In this document: positions 38,490-48,190 of the stretch, one piece after another
How positions within the stretch are numbered: position 1 is the stretch's first letter
How the letters are laid out: every line of letters begins with the position of its first letter
DNA from: Lachancea mirantina
Taxonomy: Eukaryota; Ascomycota; Saccharomycetes; Saccharomycetales; Saccharomycetaceae
DNA length: 64,000 nt
Reading direction: 5' to 3'
Assembly: GCA_900074745.1 (NCBI GenBank)
Contig: LT598468.1
Span: forward strand, 248,001 to 312,000
The notes under the pieces: generated by a model
The model's input: only the letters and a program-made list of their open reading frames with translations
Databases searched by the model: none
Told to the model about the DNA's origin: nothing
Program-made: the position numbers and the translations under genes

Positions 38490-41400
38490 TCAACTATCTC
38501 CGATTTTACTTTCTAAGGATTGTTTGACCCAGGGTTGGTGGAACTTGTTGTAACTGATAACGCGTTGCAATAGGGTCTTCCAAATTTCCTGATCTTCTGC
38601 AGAGTCGGCATTGAAGTTGATGACCTCACCATTTTCAAATATGAGTTTAAAGCACTCACTGAAAAGGACCATGTCAGTGAAGTTGCGGACGTTTTTTGAG
38701 GTATCTTGGGACAACTCGTTTTTACCAAGTACTTCTTTGACCCTTAACAAATTTATCAGTGCTTGTGGCTTGCGCGTGACCTCGTGGTGCGAAATGAGTT
38801 GCGAGCCTTTCAGTTCGAAATATCTTCTTTGAAGCATTCCTTCAACGTCGCCGCCTTCTTGCCATAAAAACCCTTCATAATTGATTTTTAGCTGCTGAGA
38901 GTACTTTTCGATAATTTCATGCGCCAACCGGAGGGTTTTTGGGAACCTCTCATCGTTAGATGTGCGTGGAAAGTAGCAGATATCAAGAGTAAGTCGTCCG
39001 ATTTTATAGGTAGGCTTCCTTGATGGGGGCTGAGCATTATGACTGACGCCTGAAACGTTTGGATATCTCTCCCATTCGTTCATGAGATCCAGACTTAACT
39101 CTTGTTTGCAATACCGGCTTTTGATTAGAGCCGCCGTATCTAGCGGAATTTTACACCGAGCAAATGATCCGTCCTGAGCAAATTTGAAGTCCCAGGGGTC
39201 TGTCTCCAGCTTGCGCCGAACGAATTTATTCTCGTACCGATATTTCGTCTTACCAAATGCAAACTTCTTTTTTATGGGGACTTTCTCAGTAACAGAAAGA
39301 AGTTCGGACTGGGGGGACTGATATTTGCATTTCAACGTAATGGTAACATCTGAGTTAGTTCTAACATCTTCGTTTTCATAAATTAATTCAAACTCATCAG
39401 TCAAGTCGTGTAAATTGTCTTGTAGAGGTTTCCATGGTGTTTGAACAATATTTTTACCATTGTCAAACTCAACTGCAATAGTGGGATGATGGCGCTTAAT
39501 GTCGTCCAGTTCCAAAATTTTCAGAGATTTTAAAGCAATGTAAACTTTTCCCTGATCTATTAGCACTTGTGTTTTCGTCTTTTGAACCTTCAAACTATGA
39601 GCCAATGACTCATCGTCTTTATTTTCATAATCTTGCTCTTTGACAGGAGTTGACGTATCGTCTCCCTCCTGAGTGTAAGTCAACGCCTTTTTGATTGTTG
39701 GTGAAGTCTGGCTTTCCAATTGAGGAAGTTTCCTTGCTCGGGTCACCTTAAATGGGCTTCCGACCCTATTCGACCTCGTGGGTGAAGGCTGTGCGCTCTT
39801 AGCTTTCTTGGGTGTGGCGAAATCCTTCTCATCGTTCGACAAAGTCTTTTCAACTTCAATTCCGCAGAAACTCAGGGGGCGGCAGACTTTTACCTGACTA
39901 TCAGTGTTTTTCAAGACAGGATAACTTGCGACTTTTTCGGTGTCTCCAGGACTTTTGTCCGAAGCCGGTTCGTTCTCATCTTTGAGAAGTTGATTTAGTA
40001 CACTTTCATCAAGTTTATCCTTTGACGGGGATGCTATATAATCCTGCTCGAGAGTGTTCCCCGAATGCCAAATATCAACAACAATCTTTTCCTCACCTTT
40101 ATTGGTCCACCGTTGCTCAGAAAATGAAATTCGATCATTATCACTCTCAATGTCGCTCAGAGCGTAAACGAACTCGCCTGTAATCGCACCTGAGGAGTTG
40201 GTTTCCATTATTTGGGTCCCATCGTGTTTCAAGTTGTTAACATTATCCACTTCCCCGGACAATTCATGAGCACTATGGCAATCTGCATGGCCATCGAAGA
40301 TTCCATGTTCTCCCTGGAGAATATCATTTTCTTTAGGAATCTCGTTGTCAAGTGAAAGTCTGCCTTCAATGTTTTGTTTGGCATCTTGATTTTTAGGTGA
40401 GCCAGCATACTTCTTATCAAAAGCAAGTTGTGCAATTGTAACTCTCGCATTTGAGAGCAATTGTTGATGCATTTTGATTTGATTTTGGATACCTCGAGAT
40501 ACGAGAGTATTTCTTCTTAGAGGATCTAGAACGCTGTTCACGGGACTCTGAGAAAGCGTATAATTATCGTACTCTTCATTTGAAGAATTGACAGGCAACT
40601 CACGATGTGGATAATAGAGCTTGCTTCGGCTAACGATTCTCGGTTTAAACTTGAAATTGGTTGATTTTGTTATTGAAGAGGCTGCAGTGTTTGTGGAGAC
40701 TCCAGAGAATTGAGAATTGTGGCTGACAGTTGGTGAGTAACAGTCGCGATTTTCCTGATAATGCCATATCGAAAGATAATCGTTTGGTTTTGCAGTTGCG
40801 GTTAGGTCAATTGAATCAGCGGAAGTGTCCTCGTCTTTGCCGAAGGGGGCATCCTCATCAAATAGTGAAATCGATTCAGGCATCTCTGGGAGGAATTCTT
40901 TGGATTTATTCTTAACCTCTTGGTGATCTCCCGTAGAGACAGAATCTTGATTTAGCTCCTCAATTGAGCTCTCGAGGGAACTACAGTCGCAGCCGTCAAC
41001 GGCGTCGCCCGACTTTGCAACGGGTAAATGGTGACTTATGGAATTTTGAGAGTTCACCTTAGCATTCTTGGGAGAGTTGGAAGGCTGTTGCATGGTGGTC
41101 TCTAAAATAATGCTAGCATTATCGATACTTTTCGTTCTCTCGTACTCCGTAGAAAGCTTCTCATTGCCAGTTACAGGATTTTCAGAAAGAGATTCGGTAT
41201 CTGACGTAAAGCCAGAGCTTATGCTGGATGTCCGACTGCTCGGCCTTCCTGAAAAGTTTTCGCCGTCAATCGACTTCCTGCAATCGTTTAAATTTGTGAA
41301 CGTAGCATCTTTATCCTCCAAAGAAGATGGTATGCACAGGTCTTCTATTGCATTGCTTAAATCACGCTCGGGCTGGCCTTTACTGTTTACTTCGTTCACG

Positions 41401-42419
41401 GAGTGAAATTCATCGCCAGTATTTGTTGAGCTGAACACATTAGACGTGGTGGCTAGATCAATTACCGATAGTTTGCTTGGCAAATTACTTGAGGGATTGT
41501 CGAATTGATCAATGTCACCTGGTTTGCATGACATTAAAAGTCGATATTTATCTTGGGTGGTGGACGTGACCAAATCGGTTTCACTCTCGTCCAAAGAAGA
41601 ACCTGAGGAAAATCGATACTCAGATGAAGTGGGCCTGAGTCTGTTAATGGAAACCGTGTTTGTTGTTGGCAATTTCGAAGGATTGTGTTTATTGTTCCGC
41701 GATGCTAATGATATGTCATCAACCGATTGTTCCACACCTACGTCGTAGTGTATCATTCGATGATGCTGGTTTTTGTTAGAATTCAAAGGATCCGTAGACT
41801 CGATGGTGAAACTGAGAGGCTTGATTTCCTCTTGATCTAACTTGTCTACTAATCCGTCTATTTCGTTGACCATTTCTCTCAGCTTTGGCACTTTAATAGG
41901 ATTGCTGCTGTCACCCAGGATATGCGAAAGCTTTGTTTCAACATTTGTAATCAGGTTTGCCTTGAGTTCCTCTTCAGTGATTCCAACGTTTTCGTTGAGA
42001 CTGGATTCACTAGCGCTATCATTTTCCGCAATAGCGATCGGTTTCTGTAGAGGAGGCGCACTTTCGGGCAGTCCAACCTTATCCCACGACAATTCAACGC
42101 CTTCTGCTCCTTGCAAATCACTGTTCTGCGAGAGTTGTGAGTATTCGTGAAATTCATGTTCATCGCTAAACATGACGGACTTGCGAGGATCGCACTGCGC
42201 TTTCAATGGAAGTACGGCAGGATGCTGTTCTTCTATCAAAGCATTTTTTTGAGTATTGTATGAAACAATGTGTTCCATGGTCTCATCACCTATATCTTGC
42301 AAAGGAATCTGTCTCTTCTCATCGCTCGGTAACTCTTTATCAATCTCCTCAATAAGCAAGTCCACCGAAGCCGTATGATCCTCCGGCCAACAGTCTCTAC
42401 TATTACCAGGGCTATCCAT
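38490..42419 (-). CDS. BUD4: Bud4, anillin-like axial bud-site and septin-organising protein
   Basis: 1309 aa (yeast 1447). Bud-neck protein that stabilises septin rings and marks axial budding sites. The first about 850 residues are Ser/Asn/Asp-rich and disordered. The C-terminal third is the conserved anillin-like region (from about 960, IALKSLKILELDDIKRHHP), and a PH domain occupies about 1180-1295 (INYEGFLWQEGGDVEGMLQ ... IWKTLLQRVI). Convergent with FIP1, divergent from JSN1. Confidence 0.94.
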   Translation of the reverse strand: MDSPGNSRDCWPEDHTASVDLLIEEIDKELPSDEKRQIPLQDIGDETMEHIVSYNTQKNALIEEQHPAVLPLKAQCDPRKSVMFSDEHEFHEYSQLSQNSDLQGAEGVELSWDKVGLPESAPPLQKPIAIAENDSASESSLNENVGITEEELKANLITNVETKLSHILGDSSNPIKVPKLREMVNEIDGLVDKLDQEEIKPLSFTIESTDPLNSNKNQHHRMIHYDVGVEQSVDDISLASRNNKHNPSKLPTTNTVSINRLRPTSSEYRFSSGSSLDESETDLVTSTTQDKYRLLMSCKPGDIDQFDNPSSNLPSKLSVIDLATTSNVFSSTNTGDEFHSVNEVNSKGQPERDLSNAIEDLCIPSSLEDKDATFTNLNDCRKSIDGENFSGRPSSRTSSISSGFTSDTESLSENPVTGNEKLSTEYERTKSIDNASIILETTMQQPSNSPKNAKVNSQNSISHHLPVAKSGDAVDGCDCSSLESSIEELNQDSVSTGDHQEVKNKSKEFLPEMPESISLFDEDAPFGKDEDTSADSIDLTATAKPNDYLSIWHYQENRDCYSPTVSHNSQFSGVSTNTAASSITKSTNFKFKPRIVSRSKLYYPHRELPVNSSNEEYDNYTLSQSPVNSVLDPLRRNTLVSRGIQNQIKMHQQLLSNARVTIAQLAFDKKYAGSPKNQDAKQNIEGRLSLDNEIPKENDILQGEHGIFDGHADCHSAHELSGEVDNVNNLKHDGTQIMETNSSGAITGEFVYALSDIESDNDRISFSEQRWTNKGEEKIVVDIWHSGNTLEQDYIASPSKDKLDESVLNQLLKDENEPASDKSPGDTEKVASYPVLKNTDSQVKVCRPLSFCGIEVEKTLSNDEKDFATPKKAKSAQPSPTRSNRVGSPFKVTRARKLPQLESQTSPTIKKALTYTQEGDDTSTPVKEQDYENKDDESLAHSLKVQKTKTQVLIDQGKVYIALKSLKILELDDIKRHHPTIAVEFDNGKNIVQTPWKPLQDNLHDLTDEFELIYENEDVRTNSDVTITLKCKYQSPQSELLSVTEKVPIKKKFAFGKTKYRYENKFVRRKLETDPWDFKFAQDGSFARCKIPLDTAALIKSRYCKQELSLDLMNEWERYPNVSGVSHNAQPPSRKPTYKIGRLTLDICYFPRTSNDERFPKTLRLAHEIIEKYSQQLKINYEGFLWQEGGDVEGMLQRRYFELKGSQLISHHEVTRKPQALINLLRVKEVLGKNELSQDTSKNVRNFTDMVLFSECFKLIFENGEVINFNADSAEDQEIWKTLLQRVISYNKFHQPWVKQSLESKIGDS

Positions 42420-42666
42420 GAAGGAAATATACCAGAGACGCTTAACTTGATCACACTACAAGCAAAACGAAGCTTGGTTTGTTAAGATGACGGTTTGGCG
42501 ACTGATGTTAGCCCTTGCCATAGATGTTTACCTTTGACCAACACTTGAGTGCCCTATCGCCCAACAAGGTATATAGTAAACAAATAACCCTTTATGGACA
42601 TATTGGCATTTGGTATTCGTGGGAAATTATATATTCTACAAGAAATGTGGAAACGAGAACGACTTC

Positions 42667-42917
42667 CTAAAATGCTAATCGGCTGATGTGGTCGAAAAAT
42701 TTCCTAGCATACTTCTTCCCCTGCGGGCTTTTTTGTCTCATTGATTTCGTAATTCTTAGAAATCTGTTTGTCATAACATCCTCTCTCGTGACTAGACTGG
42801 GCTGGCGTTGATCTTCCCACTGCTTTCTGCGCAAAACTATTATAGGCACTGAATTTGGAATTTTGGATACAATTTCATGAGTATTTGTTGGAAGGAGCTG
42901 GCGAGAAGGTGATATCG
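42667..42917 (-). pseudogene. Coding-like ATG-less block, possible gene relic or exon
   Basis: A minus-strand frame open for over 80 codons to a TAG at 42667. Its translation has ordinary protein composition (for example PNSVPIIVLRRKQWEDQR and KYARKFFDHISRLAF), but the first ATG falls about halfway, leaving only 35 residues. No splice donor was found upstream to supply a first exon. I do not recognise it. It could be the remains of a gene, the last exon of an unseen gene, or chance. Confidence 0.3.
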
Positions 42918-43073
42918 TTCAATTGCATCATCACGTGATCGGCATGACAGAATAAAATTAGAGGATTGGACAGACGGTTGGCATTTTGTGGAAGAACTGG
43001 AAGCTAAAACAGGTCCATTGACAGTTCTAGAATCTTCAGAACATTTTAATCATATGTGGTATGATGAATGACG
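42918..43073 (+). pseudogene. Second coding-like block on the opposite strand
   Basis: A plus-strand frame of about 51 codons ending in TGA at 43071-43073, without an ATG before its last residues. It contains KLEDWTDGWHFVEELEAKTG and then TVLESSEHFNHMWYDE, a composition more protein-like than expected by chance. It begins next to the start of the minus-strand block. Not recognised. Confidence 0.28.
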
Positions 43074-43526
43074 TATGATGAGAATTAACCGTCTAGTATG
43101 AAGAAAGTAACGGATTCTAAAGTTAGAACAGTGTTACGAAAATTGTACAAAAGGAGGCATTCTGCTCAGTCATACAGTGGCCGTATCTTCAAGATAACCA
43201 CGGAGAGATATAAGTACTCAATTCCTTATCAGCTTTATTACTTAGATCAATTATGAACGAATTAAATGAACAGTTCAGAAATCTATCAACCACCGACAAT
43301 GATAAACCTCAACAGCATTCCTCATCCGATTGAAGCTATTTCACCTCGCGCATGACTGAAGATTGCTCAATTCATAATCGCTGGATCAAACAATCAACGA
43401 TTGTTGAAGCTTTGCGACGAGTCAGCTTACAATAGCTCACAATAGATAGCTTCAGCTTCCGTAGCAGCAGATCTGTTATTGTTTACAACATATATTACTG
43501 CTTTTCATACCTCATTCCATCCATAA

Positions 43527-43626
43527 GGGAGTTTGGCCGAGTGGTTAAGGCGTCAGGTTTAGGATATTGCATGTATCAGAAACCCTGATATCTTCGGATG
43601 CGCGGGTTCGAATCCCTCAGCTCTCA
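43527..43626 (+). tRNA. tRNA-Leu (anticodon UAG) with intron
   Basis: 100 nt. Class II tRNA with a long variable arm (TATCTTCGGATG). The acceptor stem GGGAGTT pairs with AGCTCTC (one G-T), discriminator A. TGGCCGAGTGGTTAAGG gives the D arm (A box) and GGTTCGAATCC the T arm (B box). Anticodon TAG at 43560-43562 is followed by a 19-nt intron at 43564-43582, in the position known for yeast tL(UAG). An eight-base T run directly downstream is the RNA polymerase III terminator. Confidence 0.95.
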
Positions 43627-44521
43627 ATATTTTTTTTGCAAATCAAAAACATTGTACATAACTGACCATCTTTAAGTGGAGGTTGGTGGAGTAACAATGC
43701 GTCATTTGCTTTTTCTTTGCATCAACTTTAATATCAATGCTTTTCTCCACCTTCTCTGGCCACTTTAAAGTTTGTGATGTAAGATTGGACATTAAAGCAT
43801 TTTCAGTGGAATGTTTCCGATTAGACATTCAATTCAAATGCGAAGCAAGCATGCGATAGCACTTAAGATAAAAATAGCCATTCCTGTGTAAATCCATTTA
43901 TAATGAATTCCGCTTTCAAAGCATTTCTCTGGGCGAGTTTTCCGCTCATTGATCCTCCACACAGTCACGTGTCAAGTTCAAGGTGCCGACTCCTCCGATG
44001 GTTTGAAACACCAAGACTTCTTAAAGTGAGCGCTGCAAAATAAAAATGACTTCACAGCCCAGTCCGCAAGCGATTCGACCTACCAAGACAGCACCTCATC
44101 CTGGTCTTACTTGCGCTCATATCGTACTCCTTGTAATCACTTCATACGAAGTTCACAAGGTAGTCGGACACCCCGCAAGGTGAAGAAAAAAAAAAGAGGA
44201 AGAGTTTTTTAAAAAGCAGTGCACAAAATAAATGGCCTGAGATTTTGTAAAATTTTACACGGATCGCATGTCTCGCTCCATGTCTTTAGTATCCCTGTAT
44301 ATATCTCCGCTTATGTAGCCTTCTTTCAGTGCGGGTATTTTTGACGGGGCTTTGCCTAAAAGCGCGCGAAATTATGGAAATTTCAATAGGGGAAAAAATT
44401 ATTTGACCAACCTATAATTAGTTGATGATCTGGCAACAACTTATATACTTCAAGGACCGTGTAAGCCATAAGAGACGCCGAGTACTCGAGGTAAAGAACT
44501 CCTTTGTGACGTCGAAGAAGT

Positions 44522-47500
44522 ATGGATAAAGGAAAGGTGGTCGAGAACGATAGCCTGGGTCAGATACCAGAAGTTGTTGACCCAAGAGTAGCGCTGCCCT
44601 TGTACGAAGATGAGTTGTCAGCACACGATCCATCCCAGCCGCAAAAGTTAGGATCATATCGCACGCGAGCGGGTAAATTCTCAAATACATTGAGTAACTT
44701 GCTCCCCAGTATCAGTGCTAAACTGCACCATTCGCGAAAGGCCTCTGGAGCTGCTAAGAACGGAACGGAAACGGCCAACACAAGATCACCCAGCACGAAC
44801 ACCACCACCAGCAGTCAGGTAAGTCTCGCAGGTCACGTGACTCCACCGGGTATTACTGCTCAAGATGGAACCTATCCAGATGGAACGTATGCAGAGGGTT
44901 CGTATCTAGTGCATCCACCCCGCAGATCTGACGACTCCTTTACGTTTGGAACTAGCGTTGGTCTTCATCCTACCGCTTCCAACACTATATCGCGGACGAG
45001 AAACAACACCGTATCGTCCCAGATCACATCTCCCTCCGGAGCGCATGTCTGGTCAACAACAACGTCACCTAATGAGCAGCAACCGCTGGTGACAATGACG
45101 GGTACCGGTTTCAATCCTAGCCCTCTTAATGAATATTCATCGAACACATACTTCGATTTACATTTAAACAATATGGGGACTGCGGCGCCGCTTCCCGGCG
45201 GTCAGAACTCGATAACGAATCATTTGCATGGAAACAACACATCGAATCTCGCTGTTCCAGTCTCTGGCGGAAACGTGTGGGGCAATCGACCCAGGTCGTA
45301 CTCGAACAGCTCGAGCATATATACCGATGCGCCAATTTACGACAACCTTGCGACCAACAGATCCAGAGCTTCGACTTTCGGCTTAGGTTTAGATCAATCG
45401 CAGATGCCAAATCTGAATGGGGTGCCGATAAAACACACACACTCGTCTTCAGGACCTTTGGTTGCCGATGATGTCGATCCACGTTCTATTAACTGGGTCA
45501 CCATGGATCTGAGCGTTCCAGCTATCAATCAGATCTCTAACCTGCTTCCAACGAACACCGTCTCCATCTCAAATGTGGTGTCCTTACAAAGCCAGCAACC
45601 TCAACTTTCGAACGCGATTAATCTGACGAGTACGAGTTTAGCTACTCTGTGCATGAAGTTCGGAACTGTGAGTTCCGCTCGGACTTTTAAAGGTGTTAAC
45701 ATGGCAATCGTCGAATTTGACTCTGTTGAAGCTGCTGTACGGGCGAAAGACGCGTTGCATGGCAAAGAGGTATCTTTGGTCGGAGCACCCAGCACGGTTT
45801 CTTTTGCAAAAATTCTACCCATGCATCAACAATCCGTGGGGGGCCCCCAAAATTCTGGGTCAGGTGCATCTGCTGGGCCTCAGTCTCTATTGCAAGAACA
45901 ACTTTATAGTGGCGCAGTGTCATTCCAGCAGCAAGGCAACCTTTCAATCCCCGTTTTAAACAATACTCAATCTAATCAATCCAACAACCATTCAACGACC
46001 CATGTTAACAATGAAAAGGAACAGTGTCCTTTCGCTTTACCTCCTCCTAATGTCATGAAAAATACTAAGGTTTTAGGAGACATTATAGCATCGTTCACCA
46101 CAAGTTACGACGCGAGCCAAACAAAGCACATTGTAGAAAATGCTTTGCGCTACGATGGCACTGCAGATACTGGGGATTTCGGACCTCTCCCGGACCCAAT
46201 ACCTAATCGAGAGTTTGATGCACCAAAGCTGCGTGAGATCAGAAAAGCGATCGATGCAAACTCGTTAAAACGCTTAGAAATAGAGCAGCTTGCCGTTGCA
46301 ATGTTAGACGAACTTCCAGAGCTCTGTTCAGACTATCTTGGAAATACGATTGTTCAGAAGTTGTTTGAACATTCTTCCACCATTATAAAAGACCTGATGC
46401 TCAGACAGACAAACAAGTTTCTCACCTCGATGGGCGTTCACAAAAACGGTACATGGGCCTGCCAGAAAATAATTACCATGGCTGACACACCAAGACAAAG
46501 AATGCTGATCGCAGAGGGGGTAAAACGTTATTGCACGCCTCTGTTTAACGACCAGTTTGGCAACTACGTGATACAGTGTGTCCTTAAATTTGGATTTCCA
46601 TGGAACAATTTCATCTTTGAAAATATTGTATCCAATTTCTGGACTATTGCTCAAAACAGATATGGTGCTCGTGCCGTCCGCGCATGCTTAGAAGCGCATG
46701 ATATTATCACAAGGGAGCAAATTCTGGTTTTGAGCGGGATGATTGTGCTATATGCCGAATATTTGGCAACTAATAGCAATGGGGCATTGTTGGTGACGTG
46801 GTTCTTGGACACCTGCACCCTACCACACAGGCACGCCATTCTGGCTCCAAGACTTGTATCTAATATCGTGGAATTGTGCTGCCACAGACTCGCGTCGCTC
46901 ACAGTGTTGAAGGTTCTCAACTGTCGTGGTGATGATAAGGCTCGCAGATTAATTCTGGATAGCATATTCGGTAAAAGGGACTCGACTGACTTCCCTCAAG
47001 TTTTGTACCAGATTCTTTGCGACTCAAATTACGGTCCAACGTTCTTGCACAAAGTGCTATCCATGTCTTTGTTAGAAGGTGAAGTTCGTCTTCATGTAGT
47101 GCAGCAAGTTCGTAGGGTCTTGTCGGAGATAAATGTCACTCAAATGCATCGCCGACTCATGGAGGAAGTGGGCTTGGGACCCAACAGTATTACGGCGTCC
47201 ATGGGATCCAATTCCAAGCATCGGCCAAGTGTTTCACACCTACTAGGTAATGACTCGTCGGGTCACATGCGAAACCTTTCTGTCAGCAGTGCGCTCAGCA
47301 ACTCATCTCGCCCCAGGGCTCTTTCGAGCGGCGGTATTTCTCAAATGGCCATGTCCGGGTCGCAGCCTGGCCAATCGCTCCCAGTGGCGTCGATTCCCGC
47401 CAATTTACCCCCTCAACCTAACCTCTCTGTGCCTGGGGGCTACTACAACTATCCAGGAGTGTTCCCTGTTAACACCGGAGCTCCTTCTGCGTACCCAGTC

Positions 47501-47665
47501 ACCGGTGACGATTTATCGTCGCAACTTGAGATGCTGGCACTGAACAATGGCACCCAAATCTCTCTCCCACAGCTGAGTATGGCGGGCAATAAAAATCCCA
47601 ATCTCAACAACAAACCTAACGCTTCGAAATCAGGTAGTAACAACTACGGGATGTATGGGTATTGA
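44522..47665 (+). CDS. JSN1: Jsn1/Puf2-type RNA-binding protein with RRM and PUF repeats
   Basis: 1047 aa (yeast Jsn1 1091). Pumilio-family protein; in yeast Jsn1 and Puf2 bind mRNAs encoding membrane proteins, and Jsn1 also links Arp2/3 to mitochondria. The N-terminal 330 residues are Ser/Asn/Thr-rich. A divergent RRM lies at about 335-435 (GVNMAIVEFDSVEAAVRAKDALHGKE). PUF repeats extend from about 595 to 880 (LCSDYLGNTIVQKLFEHSS, FNDQFGNYVIQCVLKFG, QNRYGARAVRACLEAHD). The C-terminus is low complexity. Tandem with GRR1. Confidence 0.94.
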   Translation: MDKGKVVENDSLGQIPEVVDPRVALPLYEDELSAHDPSQPQKLGSYRTRAGKFSNTLSNLLPSISAKLHHSRKASGAAKNGTETANTRSPSTNTTTSSQVSLAGHVTPPGITAQDGTYPDGTYAEGSYLVHPPRRSDDSFTFGTSVGLHPTASNTISRTRNNTVSSQITSPSGAHVWSTTTSPNEQQPLVTMTGTGFNPSPLNEYSSNTYFDLHLNNMGTAAPLPGGQNSITNHLHGNNTSNLAVPVSGGNVWGNRPRSYSNSSSIYTDAPIYDNLATNRSRASTFGLGLDQSQMPNLNGVPIKHTHSSSGPLVADDVDPRSINWVTMDLSVPAINQISNLLPTNTVSISNVVSLQSQQPQLSNAINLTSTSLATLCMKFGTVSSARTFKGVNMAIVEFDSVEAAVRAKDALHGKEVSLVGAPSTVSFAKILPMHQQSVGGPQNSGSGASAGPQSLLQEQLYSGAVSFQQQGNLSIPVLNNTQSNQSNNHSTTHVNNEKEQCPFALPPPNVMKNTKVLGDIIASFTTSYDASQTKHIVENALRYDGTADTGDFGPLPDPIPNREFDAPKLREIRKAIDANSLKRLEIEQLAVAMLDELPELCSDYLGNTIVQKLFEHSSTIIKDLMLRQTNKFLTSMGVHKNGTWACQKIITMADTPRQRMLIAEGVKRYCTPLFNDQFGNYVIQCVLKFGFPWNNFIFENIVSNFWTIAQNRYGARAVRACLEAHDIITREQILVLSGMIVLYAEYLATNSNGALLVTWFLDTCTLPHRHAILAPRLVSNIVELCCHRLASLTVLKVLNCRGDDKARRLILDSIFGKRDSTDFPQVLYQILCDSNYGPTFLHKVLSMSLLEGEVRLHVVQQVRRVLSEINVTQMHRRLMEEVGLGPNSITASMGSNSKHRPSVSHLLGNDSSGHMRNLSVSSALSNSSRPRALSSGGISQMAMSGSQPGQSLPVASIPANLPPQPNLSVPGGYYNYPGVFPVNTGAPSAYPVTGDDLSSQLEMLALNNGTQISLPQLSMAGNKNPNLNNKPNASKSGSNNYGMYGY

Positions 47666-48190
47666 AGTGCGCGACATCATCTCTCGATTTTCTTTGCAAT
47701 GAACATACTATTTTTCAATCCCCCCCTTCCCAAATTCACCTGCATGCATCTCGCCCTACTCATTTTCGCCCCTTCAAGATAGTACTCATTCAGATATAAA
47801 CCAATTTGCATCTTATAATTAATAATGAGGCTTTCGTCCATCAAGGCCTTGCCAAGTTTTCTTCTGGTCGGTAATACCGAGAATGACATAATCAACTCGG
47901 GAAGAAGAAGACGCGTATAGTATGACATTCACTTAGGTTTACAAAAAAAATCTCTAACAGAAATAGAGCGAGTAGGGGAAATAATCTAGCTTTCGCCACT
48001 TATTGTTGAGAGCGGGAGAGTCGATCAAGGTTTGAAACTAGGGTCTATATCGAGGCCTCAAAGCGGGCTTTGTAAAGAGTTTAGCCTTTGTCTAGATATA
48101 CTGCGGACTTCTACAAGGTCTGGTGGTGATCGATCGACTATACGCTGACAAAAAAGCGTGTTTGAAATAGGCGCATAACGAAGAAGCATA
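47666..48190. other. Intergenic region JSN1-GRR1
   Basis: 525 bp between two plus-strand genes. It has a C-rich tract near 47720 and an A-rich tract near 47942. No small gene or RNA seen. Confidence 0.6.

Larger units (their letters stand above)
42420..44521. other. Long divergent intergenic region BUD4-JSN1
   Basis: 2.1 kb, the longest gene-poor stretch. It holds an intron-containing tRNA-Leu (43527-43626), two coding-like blocks that lack a proper start (see the entries at 42667 and 42918), CACGTG boxes at 42932 and 43966, and a 45-codon ORF at 44046-44183 in the JSN1 5' flank. Confidence 0.6.

Noticed and set aside
42420-44521. Centromere in the long BUD4-JSN1 spacer
   Set aside because: CACGTG (CDEI-like) boxes are present but no TTCCGAA-type CDEIII lies at a fitting distance across an A/T-rich CDEII.
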